Of a stretch of DNA of 64,000 nucleotides, positions 16,281 to 25,750 are shown one piece after another; within the stretch, counting starts at the first letter, position 1; each line of letters opens with the position of its first letter. The notes beneath the pieces are model-generated. The model did not search any database. It saw only the letters and a program-made list of their open reading frames with translations, and had not been told where the DNA came from. Source of the DNA: Streptomyces cinnamoneus (GTDB lineage: Bacteria > Actinomycetota > Actinomycetes > Streptomycetales > Streptomycetaceae); the NCBI RefSeq assembly GCF_014650495.1, contig NZ_BMVB01000021.1, positions 1 to 64,000 on the forward strand, given 5' to 3'. Position numbers and translations under genes: made by a program.

Positions 16281-18066
16281 CTAGAGGCGCTCGGGCGTAC
16301 GGATGCCGAGGAGCGCCATGCCCTGGTGGAGCGTGCGCGCCGTGAGGTCACACAGGAACAGACGGTTCTCGACGACCTCCGGCGCGTTCTCCTCGCTCAG
16401 CACCTGGCACTGGTCGTAGAACGTCGTGAAGTGCGACGACAGCTGATACAGGTAGGCGGCCAGCTTGTGCGGCTCGTACCCGGCGGCCACCTCGGCCAGC
16501 GTCTCGCCGAACTGGTCCAGGTGCAGACCCAGCGCACGCTCGGCCGGCGCCAGCGCCAGCTCCGGGTGCGCGACCGGCTTCGCGTCGCCCGCCCGCCGAA
16601 CGATCGAACGGATACGGGCGTAGGCGTACTGCAGGTAGACCGACGTGTCGCCGTTCAGCGACACCATCTGGTCCAGGTCGAACTTGTAGTCGCGGATCGC
16701 CGACGTGGACAGGTCCGCGTACTTCACGGCGCCGATGCCCACGTACCGGCCGTTCTCCGCGATCTCCTGCTCGGTCAGGCCGACCTTCTCGGCCTTGTCC
16801 CGCACCACGTCCGTCGCCCGCGTGATCGCCTCGTCCAGCAGGTCCACCAGACGCACCGTCTCGCCCTCACGGGTCTTGAACGGCTTGCCGTCCTTGCCCA
16901 GGACCGTGCCGAACGCCAGCTGCAGCGCGTGCACCTCGTCGTTCAGCCAGCCCATCCGCCGGGCCGTCTCGAAGACCATCTTGAAGTGCAGCGACTGCCG
17001 GGCGTCCACCACGTACAGCAGCGTGCTCGCCTTGAGGTTCTGCGCCCGGTCACGGATCGCGGACAGGTCCGTGGCGGCATAGCCGAAGCCACCGTCCGAC
17101 TTCTGCACGATCAGCGGCACCGGCTTGCCGTCCGGGCCCTTCACATCGTCGAAGAACACGCACAGCGCACCCTCCGAACGCACCGCGACACCGGACTCCT
17201 CCAGCAGACGGCACGTCTCGTGCAGCATGTGGTTGTAACCGGACTCGCCCACGACGTCCTCGTCACGGATGTCCATGTCCAGCTTGCCGAAGACCGAGTA
17301 GAAATAGATCTTCGACTCGTCGACGAACCGCTGCCACAGGGCCAGCGTCTCCTCGTCCCCGGCCTGCAGGTCCACCACCCGGCGACGCGCCCGCTCCTTG
17401 AACTCCGCGTCCGCGTCGAACAGGGCCCGCGCCGCCTTGTACAGCCGGTTCAGGTTGGACATGGCCTCCTCACCGGAAGCCGCGCCGTCACCCCCGGCGG
17501 CCTTGTGGTCCAGCTCGTGCGGGTGCTCGATCAGGTACTGGATCAGCATGCCGAACTGGGTGCCCCAGTCACCGATGTGGTGACGGCTGACCACCTTCTC
17601 GCCCGTGAACTCCAGGATCTTCACCATCGCGTCGCCGATCACCGCCGACCGCAGGTGACCGACGTGCATCTCCTTGGCCACGTTCGGCTGCGCCCAGTCG
17701 ATGACCGTCGTGCCCGGCTCCTGCGCCAGCGGCACACCGAGCCGGTCGTCCGCGGCACGCGCCGCCAGCGTCTCGGTGATCGCCTTGTCCGAGACGGTGA
17801 TGTTCAGGAAGCCCGGCCCGGAGACCTCGACCTCCTGCACCAGCCGACCCTCACCCGACGGCAGCCCCTCGACGACCTTCGCCGCCAACTCGCGCGGATT
17901 GCCCTTCAGCTTCTTCGCCAGCGCCAGCATGCCGTTGGCCTGGAAATCGGCCCGGTCGCTTCGTCGCAGCAGCGGGTCCGCGGCACCGGCCTCCGGCAGG
18001 GCAGCCAAGAGAGCGTCCGCGATGCGCTGGTGGAGCGTGGAAGCGAGAGAGGGAACCGAAGCCATG
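16281..18066 (-). CDS. argS: Arginyl-tRNA synthetase
   Basis: Class I synthetase of 594 residues charging tRNA-Arg. The HIGH-type motif is AQPNVAKEMHVGHLRS, followed by HHIGDWGTQFGMLI. The usual KMSKS is replaced by the family's KTREGETVRLVDLLDEA. The C-terminal DALR anticodon domain (YLYQLSSHFTTFYDQCQVL) is intact. ATG 18066 is preferred over an upstream GTG at 18191 because homology begins MASVPSLAS. It is divergent from lysS; the ~158-base gap between them must hold both promoters. Confidence 0.96.
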
Positions 18067-18224
18067 GGATGGGTGCCATTCCGGTAGGCGGCATTTTCGA
18101 CACACCGAGTATCCCATGCACGTACCACAGCACCGCCGGGATTTCGCGCCCGCACGGGCAACCCCGAACCCACCCCTTCCGTCTGGGACAATGGTCATGC
18201 CAGGACCGTAAGGAAGGAAGTGCC

Positions 18225-19943
18225 GTGGCTCAGGCTCAGAGCACCGAGGCCGACTGGGTCTCCCGTTTCGCCGACGAGGTCATCGCCGAAGGGGAGCGCC
18301 GCGCCCCCGGCAAACCGATCGTCGTCGCCTCGGGACTGTCGCCCTCCGGCCCGATCCACCTCGGCAACCTCCGCGAGGTCATGACCCCGCACCTGGTCGC
18401 CGACGAGATCCGCCGCCGCGGCCACGAGTGCGTCCACGTCCTCTCCTGGGACGACTACGACCGGTACCGCAAGGTCCCCGCCGGCATCGACCCCTCCTGG
18501 GCCGAGCACATCGGCAAGCCGCTCACCGCCGTCCCCGCCCCGCCCGGCAGCCCCTACGGCAGCTGGGCCGAGCACTTCAAGGCCGCCATGATCGAGGCCC
18601 TGGACGAGCTGGGCATCGAGTACCGCGGCATCAGCCAGACCGAGCAGTACACCTCCGGTGCCTACCGCGCGCAGATCCTGCACGCCATGAAGCACCGCGG
18701 TGACATCGACGCGATCCTCGACCAGTACCGCACCAAGCAGAAGCCCGCCAAGAAGCAGCAGCAGAAGCCCCTCGACGAGGCCGAGCTGGAAGCCGCCGAG
18801 GGCTCCGGCGCCGCAGCCGAGGACGACGGCAGCGCGGGCGGCGCGGGCTACTTCCCGTACAAGCCGTACTGCACCGTCTGCAACAAGGACCTCACCACGG
18901 TCACGGCGTACGACGACGAGACCACCGAGCTCACCTACACCTGCACCTGCGGGCACGGCGAAACCGTCCTGCTCAGCGAGTTCGACCACGGCAAGCTCGT
19001 CTGGAAGGTCGACTGGCCCATGCGCTGGGCCTACGAAGGCGTCGTCTTCGAGCCCAGCGGCGTCGACCACTCCTCGCCCGGCTCCTCCTTCCAGGTCGGC
19101 GGCCAGATCGTCGGCCCGATCTTCGGCGGCGACCAGCCCATCGGCCCGATGTACGCCTTCGTCGGCATCAGCGGCATGGCCAAGATGTCCTCCTCCAAGG
19201 GCGGCGTCCCCACCCCGGGCGACGCGCTCCAGATCATGGAGGCCCCGCTGCTGCGCTGGCTCTACGCCCGCCGCCGCCCCAACCAGTCCTTCAAGATCGC
19301 CTTCGACCAGGAGATCCAGCGGCTCTACGACGAGTGGGACAAGCTGAACGCCAAGGTCGCCGACGGCACCGTCCTGCCCGCCGACGCCGCCGCCCACAGC
19401 CGCGCCGTCCGCACGGCCGCCGGCGACCTGCCGACGACCCCGCGCCCGCTGCCCTACCGCACCCTCGCCTCCGTCGTCGACATCACCGCCGGCCACGACG
19501 AGCAGACGCTGCGCATCCTCAGCGACCTCGACCCGGCCCACCCCGTCACCACCCTCGACGAGGTCCGCCCCCGCCTCGACCGTGCCGAGCACTGGATCAA
19601 CACCCAGGTCCCGGCCGAGTCGCGCACCGTCGTCCGCTCCGAGCCCGACACCGAGCTCCTCGGCTCCCTCGACGAGCAGGGCCGCGAATCCCTGCGCCTG
19701 CTCCTGGACGGCCTCGACGAGCACTGGTCCCTCGACGGCCTGACCGCCCTCGTCTACGGCGTACCCAAGGTCCAGGCCGGCCTGGAGCCCCACGCCAAGC
19801 CCACCCCCGAGCTCAAGCTCGCCCAGCGCGCCTTCTTCGCCCTGCTCTACCAGCTGCTGGTGAGCCGCGACACCGGCCCCCGCCTGCCCACGCTGCTGCT
19901 CGCGGTCGGCCAGGAGCGCGTGCGCAAGCTGCTCGCCGCCTGA
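18225..19943 (+). CDS. lysS: Lysyl-tRNA synthetase, class I
   Basis: Class I-type LysRS, the archaeal-like form, not the common bacterial class II enzyme. Motifs are SGLSPSGPIHLGN (HIGH), a Cys4 zinc knuckle (CTVCNKD and CTCGHG) and MAKMSSSKG (KMSKS). A Lys/Gln/Ala-rich insertion near residues 170-200 (KQKPAKKQQQKP) is low-complexity. GTG 18225 follows AAGGAAGGAAG. Streptomyces often also has a class II LysRS elsewhere. It ends at a strong bidirectional terminator. Confidence 0.95.
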   Translation: MAQAQSTEADWVSRFADEVIAEGERRAPGKPIVVASGLSPSGPIHLGNLREVMTPHLVADEIRRRGHECVHVLSWDDYDRYRKVPAGIDPSWAEHIGKPLTAVPAPPGSPYGSWAEHFKAAMIEALDELGIEYRGISQTEQYTSGAYRAQILHAMKHRGDIDAILDQYRTKQKPAKKQQQKPLDEAELEAAEGSGAAAEDDGSAGGAGYFPYKPYCTVCNKDLTTVTAYDDETTELTYTCTCGHGETVLLSEFDHGKLVWKVDWPMRWAYEGVVFEPSGVDHSSPGSSFQVGGQIVGPIFGGDQPIGPMYAFVGISGMAKMSSSKGGVPTPGDALQIMEAPLLRWLYARRRPNQSFKIAFDQEIQRLYDEWDKLNAKVADGTVLPADAAAHSRAVRTAAGDLPTTPRPLPYRTLASVVDITAGHDEQTLRILSDLDPAHPVTTLDEVRPRLDRAEHWINTQVPAESRTVVRSEPDTELLGSLDEQGRESLRLLLDGLDEHWSLDGLTALVYGVPKVQAGLEPHAKPTPELKLAQRAFFALLYQLLVSRDTGPRLPTLLLAVGQERVRKLLAA

Positions 19944-19959
19944 CCCGGCACGACGAAGC

Positions 19960-20014
19960 ACGACGAAAGGGCCGCCCCCCGGTGATCATCACCGGGCGGC
20001 GGCCCTTTCGTCGT
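19960..20014. terminator. Bidirectional terminator after lysS
   Basis: ACGACGAAAGGGCCGCC pairs with GGCGGCCCTTTCGTCGT around an inner GGTGATCATCACC hairpin. It separates lysS (+) from the convergent lipoprotein gene (-). Confidence 0.88.
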
Positions 20015-20025
20015 ACGCCCCAGGG

Positions 20026-20742
20026 CTACTGGTTCGCCTTGGCGACCGCCCCCACGACCTCCTTGGCCGCGTCCTGCGCGCCGTTCTTCATGTCGTCGGC
20101 GTTCGGCGACTTCGCACCCTCGTAGCCCGCACCGGTGTACTTGACCGTCACCACGACGTTCGCAGTCCGCGTCACCACGGTCTGGTTCTTGAAGTCGTTG
20201 TCGTCCTTCTTCGTCTCCGTGCTCACCACGGTCGCGCTGTCACCGATGCCGTTGACCTTCTCCGTCTTGGCATCCTTGGCGCCGTCCTGCGTCGTCGCCT
20301 TCGTCGCCTGCTGCTCCGCGAACCCCTCGGCCCGCTTCTCGCCCGAGCCGAGCGTCGGGTCGGCGGCGAAGCGCTTGAGCGAGACGGTCAGCGAACGGTA
20401 CTGCAGGTCCTTGACGTCGGCGTCGTTCAGACCGCTCCAGAAGCAGCTCGCCGTGTCGTTGGTGTCGCTGGTGTTGAGGGCGTTGCCCTCCTTCTTCTCC
20501 GCCTTGGGCACCAGCTTCTCGATCGTCTTCTCGTCGACCGTCTTGCAGACCTCCGGCAGCTTGGCGTACTTCGCCGCCTTGGCCGAGGGGGCGGAAGAGG
20601 GAGTGGCCGCCTTCGTGGGCTTGCCCGACTCCTTCTTGGACCCGGAGTCGCCGTCCGAGGAGCAGCCGGTGGCGACGAGCATCACCGGTACTGCGGCGCA
20701 GGCGAGGATTCGGGCGAGTCGCGGGGCTGTTCGTCGGTGCAT
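20026..20742 (-). CDS. DUF3558-type lipoprotein
   Basis: Secreted lipoprotein of 238 residues. The signal peptide RTAPRLARILACAAVPVMLV ends in the lipobox VATGC. A Ser/Lys/Thr-rich linker follows, then a DUF3558-like domain with two cysteines (LPEVCKTVDEKTIEKLVP and TASCFWSGLND) that could form a disulfide. A paralogue lies immediately upstream on the same strand. The function of this family in Streptomyces is unknown; surface location is inferred. Confidence 0.8.
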   Translation of the reverse strand: MHRRTAPRLARILACAAVPVMLVATGCSSDGDSGSKKESGKPTKAATPSSAPSAKAAKYAKLPEVCKTVDEKTIEKLVPKAEKKEGNALNTSDTNDTASCFWSGLNDADVKDLQYRSLTVSLKRFAADPTLGSGEKRAEGFAEQQATKATTQDGAKDAKTEKVNGIGDSATVVSTETKKDDNDFKNQTVVTRTANVVVTVKYTGAGYEGAKSPNADDMKNGAQDAAKEVVGAVAKANQ

Positions 20743-20877
20743 GGGTCCTTCGCTCGTTTAGGAGGGAGTGTCGCGGGGCGTGCGGGCCGGTGGGCCGCGC
20801 CCGGGTCCGGCGGTGCTTACGGGCACGGTACGCGGACCGTGCCCGGGGGCGGCCGAAGCGGGTCGTTACTCGCCGGG

Positions 20878-21747
20878 CTAATTGCCGAAGTGCCCCGCGT
20901 CGAGTTCGCGGGCCAGGCCCTGGGCCTTGCCCTGCAGGTCCTGGCTGCTGGGAACGTGCTGCTTGTCGGTCGTCCACTGGTCGTACGCGATCGTCACGAG
21001 GACGTTGGACGAGCGGAAGACGACGGTGACGTCGCGGTGCACGCCGGTGCCGGTGGCGGTCACCCGGTCGTTGACGAACGCGTCGTCGCCGAGGTCGTCG
21101 AGGATGCGGGGTGCCAGACGCGGGTCGGCGGAGGGGGAGGCCGGGGCGGAGCTGGGAGCCGAGGGGGCCGCGGACGCGTCGCCGAGCTGCGGTGCGGGGC
21201 CCGCGTCCTTCTGCGCGCCGGCGCTCGCGCCCGGGGAGGCGCTCCCCGAGGGCTTGGCGTTCGGGGAGGAGGCGCCGGCCGAGGGCTTGGCGTTCGGGAT
21301 GTTCGCGGCGACCGCCTGGCGCTCGTACAGCTGCTTGGCCCGGGCTTCGTCGCTCATCCCCGGCTGGTAGGAGACGACGCGCTCGAAGTCCACGGTCAGG
21401 TGCCGGGTGCCGGCCGGCGTCTCCAGCTTCCAGCGGCAGCCGACGCGGCGGTCGGTGTCGTACGTGATGGCCGCCTGGCCCTTGAGGAGCCGCTTGGCCT
21501 CCTCCTCGTCGCCCTCGCCCGCGCCCGGCAGCATGCGGCGCAGGGTGCCGGGGCTGACGTAACCGCACGGCTCGGGGAGGCTGTGGTACTTCCCGGGCGG
21601 GCCCGCGGGCACCGAGGAGCCGGACTGTCCGGCCTTGGCGTCGATGCCCTTGCCGCCCGCTCCGCCGCCCCCGCCGCACCCGGCGAGCCCTGCCGACAGC
21701 ACCACCGCGGCCAGTGCGGCTGCCGGTGCGTATGCCCTTCGCTGCAC
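20878..21747 (-). CDS. Second DUF3558-type lipoprotein
   Basis: A 289-residue secreted lipoprotein, paralogous to the next gene downstream. GTG 21747 gives QRRAYAPAAALAAVVLSAGLAGC with lipobox LAGC and a Gly-rich tether. The domain has LPEPCGYVSPGTLRRML and RRVGCRWKLET, the paired cysteines of the family. An Ala/Ser/Pro-rich linker with NAKPSAGASSPNAKPSGSAS repeats splits the domain near residues 160-220. It is divergent from rtcB, with 162 bases between starts. Function unknown. Confidence 0.77.
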   Translation of the reverse strand: MQRRAYAPAAALAAVVLSAGLAGCGGGGGAGGKGIDAKAGQSGSSVPAGPPGKYHSLPEPCGYVSPGTLRRMLPGAGEGDEEEAKRLLKGQAAITYDTDRRVGCRWKLETPAGTRHLTVDFERVVSYQPGMSDEARAKQLYERQAVAANIPNAKPSAGASSPNAKPSGSASPGASAGAQKDAGPAPQLGDASAAPSAPSSAPASPSADPRLAPRILDDLGDDAFVNDRVTATGTGVHRDVTVVFRSSNVLVTIAYDQWTTDKQHVPSSQDLQGKAQGLARELDAGHFGN

Positions 21748-21909
21748 TGTCCGTGGCTCCCTTCGGCCGAAATCCGGTTGCCGCCGCCCGGCGACGGCTG
21801 GACACAATGTGTACCGCACGCGCTGCCGCGTCTGCCGTCCCGCTGTCGTGGATGAGCTGATAGTTCCGGCTTTTGCGTTATCCATGTTTTTCGGGGGAAT
21901 GAGGTAGAT

Positions 21910-23103
21910 ATGTCCTACACCGAGGTGCCCGGCGCCCGGGTACCGATCCGCATGTGGGCGGACCCCGCCACGGTCGAGCCGGTGGCGATGCAGCAGCTGC
22001 GGAACGTCTCCACGCTGCCGTGGATCCAGGGCCTCGCCGTGATGCCGGACGTCCACTTCGGCAAGGGCGCCACGGTCGGTTCGGTGATCGCCATGCGGGG
22101 CGCGGTGTGCCCGGCGGCGGTCGGCGTCGACATCGGCTGCGGCATGTCGGCGGTGAAGACGTCGCTGACGGCCAACGACCTGCCCGGCGATCTGTCGCGG
22201 CTGCGCTCGAAGATCGAGGAAGCGATCCCGGTCGGCTTCTCGATGCACGACGACCCGGTGGACCCGCGCCGTCTGCACGGCCTGCCGACGGCGGGCTGGG
22301 ACGACTTCTGGGGGCGGTTCGACGGGGTCGCGGAGGCGGTCAAATTCCGTCAGAGTCGGGCGCTGAAGCAGATGGGAACGCTCGGATCCGGAAACCACTT
22401 CGTTGAACTTTGTATTGACGTGTCCGGGGCGGTGTGGCTCATGTTGCACTCCGGGTCCCGGAACATCGGCAAGGAGCTCGCCGAGTATCACATCGGTGAG
22501 GCGCGGAAGCTCTCGCACAACCAGAACCTGGTCGACCGCGACCTGGCCGTCTTCATCGCGGACACCCCGCAGATGGCCGCCTACCGGCACGATCTGTTCT
22601 GGGCGCAGGAGTACGCGAAGCACAACCGCGAGATCATGATGGCGCTCTTCAAGGACGTCATCCGCAAGGAGTTCAAGAAGGCCAAGCCGACCTTCGAGCA
22701 GGTCATCTCCTGCCACCACAACTACGTGGCCGAGGAGCGGTACGAGGGCGTGGACCTGCTGGTCACCCGCAAGGGCGCGATCCGCGCGGGCGGCGGCGAG
22801 TACGGCATCATCCCGGGCTCCATGGGCACCGGCTCGTACATCGTGCGCGGCCTGGGCAACGCGGACTCGTTCAACTCCGCCTCGCACGGCGCAGGCCGCC
22901 GGATGAGCCGGAACAAGGCGAAGAAGCTCTTCTCCGAGCGGGACCTGGCGGAGCAGACGCAGGGCGTCGAGTGCCGCAAGGACCGCGGCGTGGTGGATGA
23001 GATCCCGGCCGCCTACAAGCCCATCGAGCAGGTCATGGAGCAGCAGCGGGACCTCGTCGAGGTCGTGGCGAAGCTCAAGCAGGTCATCTGTGTGAAGGGC
23101 TGA
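21910..23103 (+). CDS. rtcB: RNA-splicing ligase RtcB
   Basis: Mn/GTP-dependent ligase joining RNA 3'-phosphate or cyclic phosphate to 5'-OH ends (RNA repair or tRNA splicing type). Visible metal and active-site blocks are MPDVHFGKGATVGSV, GVDIGCGMSAV (Asp/Cys), GTLGSGNHFVEL, LMLHSGSRNIGKEL and the guanylated-His region SASHGAGRRMSR. The 397-residue length is normal, so there is no intein in this copy. No rtcA or rtcR gene is adjacent. Downstream, facing it across a terminator, is a LAGLIDADG protein. Confidence 0.95.
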   Translation: MSYTEVPGARVPIRMWADPATVEPVAMQQLRNVSTLPWIQGLAVMPDVHFGKGATVGSVIAMRGAVCPAAVGVDIGCGMSAVKTSLTANDLPGDLSRLRSKIEEAIPVGFSMHDDPVDPRRLHGLPTAGWDDFWGRFDGVAEAVKFRQSRALKQMGTLGSGNHFVELCIDVSGAVWLMLHSGSRNIGKELAEYHIGEARKLSHNQNLVDRDLAVFIADTPQMAAYRHDLFWAQEYAKHNREIMMALFKDVIRKEFKKAKPTFEQVISCHHNYVAEERYEGVDLLVTRKGAIRAGGGEYGIIPGSMGTGSYIVRGLGNADSFNSASHGAGRRMSRNKAKKLFSERDLAEQTQGVECRKDRGVVDEIPAAYKPIEQVMEQQRDLVEVVAKLKQVICVKG

Positions 23104-23110
23104 CACGGTA

Positions 23111-23139
23111 GAGGGGCAGGCGCCGGGCGCCTGCCCCTC
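23111..23139. terminator. Bidirectional terminator between rtcB and the LAGLIDADG gene
   Basis: GAGGGGCAGGCGCC pairs with GGCGCCTGCCCCTC in the 43-base gap between the two convergent stops. Confidence 0.85.
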
Positions 23140-23146
23140 GGTCCGG

Positions 23147-23950
23147 TCAGTCGGCCTGGCCTTGTGCTTTCTTGCGCAGGCGCCAGCGCCGGAGATTGCA
23201 GGACTGCTCCGATCTGCCGAGCTGTTCGGCTGCCTCCGCGATGGAGGGTGCGTCGAGCAGGATGCGATCTTCCATCTGTGTCCAGCTTCGGCGAGGCCGG
23301 GGCGGACGCATGTGCGCCGGGCGGACCCAGGCGGCCACTTCGGCGGCGGCCGCACGCTTGCGCTCCAGGGCCAGGCCGCCCGGGGAGTAGAGGTGGTCGG
23401 CCAGCGCGACGCCCGTCTCGCGCATGTACATGATGTTGTACGCGCCGTCGCGGGCGTTCCGGCTGGTGAGGCGGGGGATGTCGAGCGTCAGCTTGGTGTA
23501 GCGGCACAGGTAGGTGGCGATCGCCGTGCTCGTGGTGCTGAGGGCGACGAACGGCAGGCCCTGCGCCGTGAAGCCCACGGCGCCGTCGGCGTCGATGATG
23601 CCGCGTAGGTAGTCCCGTTGCGAGAACGGAACGCGTGGTGGCGTGATGCGTGCGGACTTCTTGCCGTAGGGGAGGCCGAGCTCGACGAGGCGTTCCCTGG
23701 CCTCCAGCGCGCATACCGTCCAGATCGCGGAGCGGTGGTTCTCCGAGAAGTTGGTCTTCCTCGTGCGTTCTCTGATCGTGCTGTTGTAGGGGCACAGCTC
23801 TTGGAACGTGCGGAGTATGTCGATGTCGCGGTAGCTGATCTCTACGCTCAGCTGCCCCCGTTGCCGGGTACCCGCGTGCAGGTGTCCGTCCGCCTGCAGG
23901 AAGCCGAACATGTACGCATATCGCGGGTCTTCGAGGTCCATGAACGTCAT
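23147..23950 (-). CDS. Free-standing LAGLIDADG homing-endonuclease-like protein
   Basis: A 267-residue protein with two LAGLIDADG-type helices: YMFGFLQADGHLH near residues 13-25 and YLRGIIDADGAVGF near 114-127. Each carries the metal-binding Asp. A C-terminal Myb/SANT-like helix trio (RSWTQMEDRILLDAPSIAEA, then SEQSCNLRRWRLRK) begins near residue 222. There is no intein splice block at either end, so it is a stand-alone protein. Codon use looks less GC-rich than its neighbours, suggesting later acquisition. ATG 23950 or 23941 may be the start. It faces rtcB. Its target is unknown. Confidence 0.85.
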   Translation of the reverse strand: MTFMDLEDPRYAYMFGFLQADGHLHAGTRQRGQLSVEISYRDIDILRTFQELCPYNSTIRERTRKTNFSENHRSAIWTVCALEARERLVELGLPYGKKSARITPPRVPFSQRDYLRGIIDADGAVGFTAQGLPFVALSTTSTAIATYLCRYTKLTLDIPRLTSRNARDGAYNIMYMRETGVALADHLYSPGGLALERKRAAAAEVAAWVRPAHMRPPRPRRSWTQMEDRILLDAPSIAEAAEQLGRSEQSCNLRRWRLRKKAQGQAD

Positions 23951-23967
23951 GGCCCGATCGTCGGCCG

Positions 23968-24000
23968 GCCCTGCCGCTCGGGTATGCGAAACGGCAGGGC
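23968..24000 (-). terminator. Hairpin between VOC gene and LAGLIDADG gene
   Basis: GCCCTGCCG and CGGCAGGGC form a 9-bp stem with a 15-base loop, 49 bases past the VOC stop on the minus strand. It is a moderate terminator candidate. Confidence 0.6.
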
Positions 24001-24048
24001 GTCACTCGAACTGGCGAGCGCACCGCTAGGGGTAAGCGCCGCTTCCGC

Positions 24049-24429
24049 TCACGCGTCCTGCGGGTACCAGCGGAGCTCGACGGTGTTGCCGTCCGGGTCG
24101 AGGACGTAGAGCGACTCGGCGGTGCCGCGGGCTCCGAAGCGGGGGCCGGGGCCGTCGACGACCTCGAAGGTGCCGGAGGCGACGACCTCCTGCCAGTCCA
24201 GGGGCTCGACGACCAGGCAGATGTGGTCGACGTTGGACTCGCCGCGCTCGCGGGCGAACAGGTCGATGATCATCGTGGGGCTGACCCGGACCGAGGGGAA
24301 GGACACCTTGCCCGCGCGCCACTCCTCCACGCGGACCGGCTCCAGGCCGAGCGGGCCGGTGTAGAAGGCGAGCGAGCGCTCGATGTCGGAGACGTTGAGC
24401 ACGAGGTGGTCGAAGGCGATGACACGCAT
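24049..24429 (-). CDS. VOC family protein (glyoxalase/bleomycin-resistance fold)
   Basis: A 126-residue metal-binding VOC protein with two beta-alpha-beta-beta-beta modules: FDHLVLNVSDIERSLAFYTG at the start and NVDHICLVVEPLDWQEVV in the middle. Candidate metal ligands are His8, the His of VDHICL and the Glu of DPDGNTVELRWY. Families include glyoxalases, dioxygenases and drug-binding proteins. The sequence does not say which. Confidence 0.82.
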   Translation of the reverse strand: MRVIAFDHLVLNVSDIERSLAFYTGPLGLEPVRVEEWRAGKVSFPSVRVSPTMIIDLFARERGESNVDHICLVVEPLDWQEVVASGTFEVVDGPGPRFGARGTAESLYVLDPDGNTVELRWYPQDA

Positions 24430-24548
24430 GGGTCCCCCTGGGGCGTAGGGGCCGCCCGGTCTGGGGCGGCCTGCGCGTACGACGCTAACCCGTGATGATC
24501 ATTTTCGCATCGGTCCCGGGGCCTGCGACTGCGGTCGCAGGGGTGAGA

Positions 24549-25301
24549 TCAGCCCTCGCGGTGGACCTTGTAGTTCGACGCCTGGGCGCGCGGGCGGACG
24601 ACGAGCAGGTCGATGTTGACGTGCGGCGGGCGGGAGACGGCCCAGTCGATGGTGTCGGCGACGTCGTCGGCGGTCAGCGGGTCGGGGACGCCGGCGTAGA
24701 CGGCGGCGGCCTTGTCCTTGTCGCCGCGGAAGCGGGTGAGGGCGAATTCGTCGGTCTGCACCATGCCGGGGGCGATCTCGACGACGCGGACGGGCTTGCC
24801 GCACAGCTCCAGGCGCAGGGTCTCGGCGAGGACGTGGGCGCCGTGCTTCGCCGCGACGTAGCCGCCGCCGCCCTCGTAGGTGGCGAGGCCGGCGGTGGAG
24901 GACAGGACGATGATCGTGCCCTCGGCCCGGACGAGGCGGGGGAGCAGGGCCTGGGTCGTGTTGAGGGTGCCGAGGACGTTGACCTCGTACATGGTGCGCC
25001 AGTCGGCCGGGTCGGCGGTGGCGACGGCGTCGGCGCCGATGGCGCCGCCGGCGTTGTTGACCAGGACGTCCACGGTGTCCAGGGTGGCCGCGAAGGCGTC
25101 CACGGCCGCGCGGTCGGTGACGTCGAGGGCGTGGGGGACGGCTTCGTGGCCGGCGGCCGTGAGCTCCTCGGCGAGGGCCTGGATGCGGTCCTCGCGGCGG
25201 GCGGTGAGCACGACGCGGTAGCCGGCGGCGGCCAGGCGGCGGGCGGTGGCGGCGCCGATGCCGCTGCTGGCGCCGGTGATGACGGCGGTGCGGGTGCTCA
25301 T
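24549..25301 (-). CDS. Classical SDR oxidoreductase (NADP-type)
   Basis: A 250-residue short-chain dehydrogenase with TAVITGASSGIGAATARRL (cofactor loop), an Arg in LTARREDR favouring NADP(H), NNAGGAIG, the catalytic Ser region IVLSSTAGL and YVAAKHG (Tyr/Lys). It resembles the COG4221 group (serine or 3-hydroxy-acid dehydrogenase-like). ATG 25301 places the start directly before the cofactor strand. The substrate is unknown. Confidence 0.85.
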   Translation of the reverse strand: MSTRTAVITGASSGIGAATARRLAAAGYRVVLTARREDRIQALAEELTAAGHEAVPHALDVTDRAAVDAFAATLDTVDVLVNNAGGAIGADAVATADPADWRTMYEVNVLGTLNTTQALLPRLVRAEGTIIVLSSTAGLATYEGGGGYVAAKHGAHVLAETLRLELCGKPVRVVEIAPGMVQTDEFALTRFRGDKDKAAAVYAGVPDPLTADDVADTIDWAVSRPPHVNIDLLVVRPRAQASNYKVHREG

Positions 25302-25360
25302 GGTGGGCCTCCTGGGGCTGGCGTGGTCTGTGGGCAGCATAGGCCGGACGCCGCGGAGGG

Positions 25361-25711
25361 TCAGCGGCCGCGCGGCGCGTACATGATCACGGCGACTCCG
25401 GCCAGGCAGATCAGCGCGCCGGCCACGTCGTAGCGGTCGGGCCGGTAGCCGTCGGCGACCATGCCCCAGGCCAGGGAGCCGGCCACGAAGACGCCGCCGT
25501 ACGCGGCGAGGATCCGGCCGAAGTGGGCGTCCGGCTGGAGGGTGGCGACGAATCCGTAGAGCCCGAGGGCGACGATCCCGGCCCCGATCCAGGCCCCGCC
25601 GCGCCCCTGCCCGAAGGGGCCGCCGCGCACGCCCTGCCAGACGAGCCAGGCGCCGCCGATCTCCAGCAGGGCGGCGAGGAGGAAGAGGGCGGTGGAGCGG
25701 ACGATCAGCAT
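25361..25711 (-). CDS. YnfA family (UPF0060) small membrane protein
   Basis: A 116-residue protein with four hydrophobic segments (ALFLLAALLEIGGAWLVW, AWIGAGIVALGLYGFVA, GRILAAYGGVFVAGSLAWGM, VAGALICLAGVAVIMYA), typical of the YnfA relatives of small multidrug-resistance transporters. The family signature ALYGFVATLQ-type region appears as GLYGFVATLQPDAHFGRILA. Transport function is not shown. Confidence 0.88.
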   Translation of the reverse strand: MLIVRSTALFLLAALLEIGGAWLVWQGVRGGPFGQGRGGAWIGAGIVALGLYGFVATLQPDAHFGRILAAYGGVFVAGSLAWGMVADGYRPDRYDVAGALICLAGVAVIMYAPRGR

Positions 25712-25750
25712 CGGTGCGGGTTCACGGGTGGGGGACGGGTGGGCGGGGGC

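Noticed and set aside
21910..23103. Intein in RtcB
   Set aside because: The protein is of ordinary length and all active-site blocks are contiguous.
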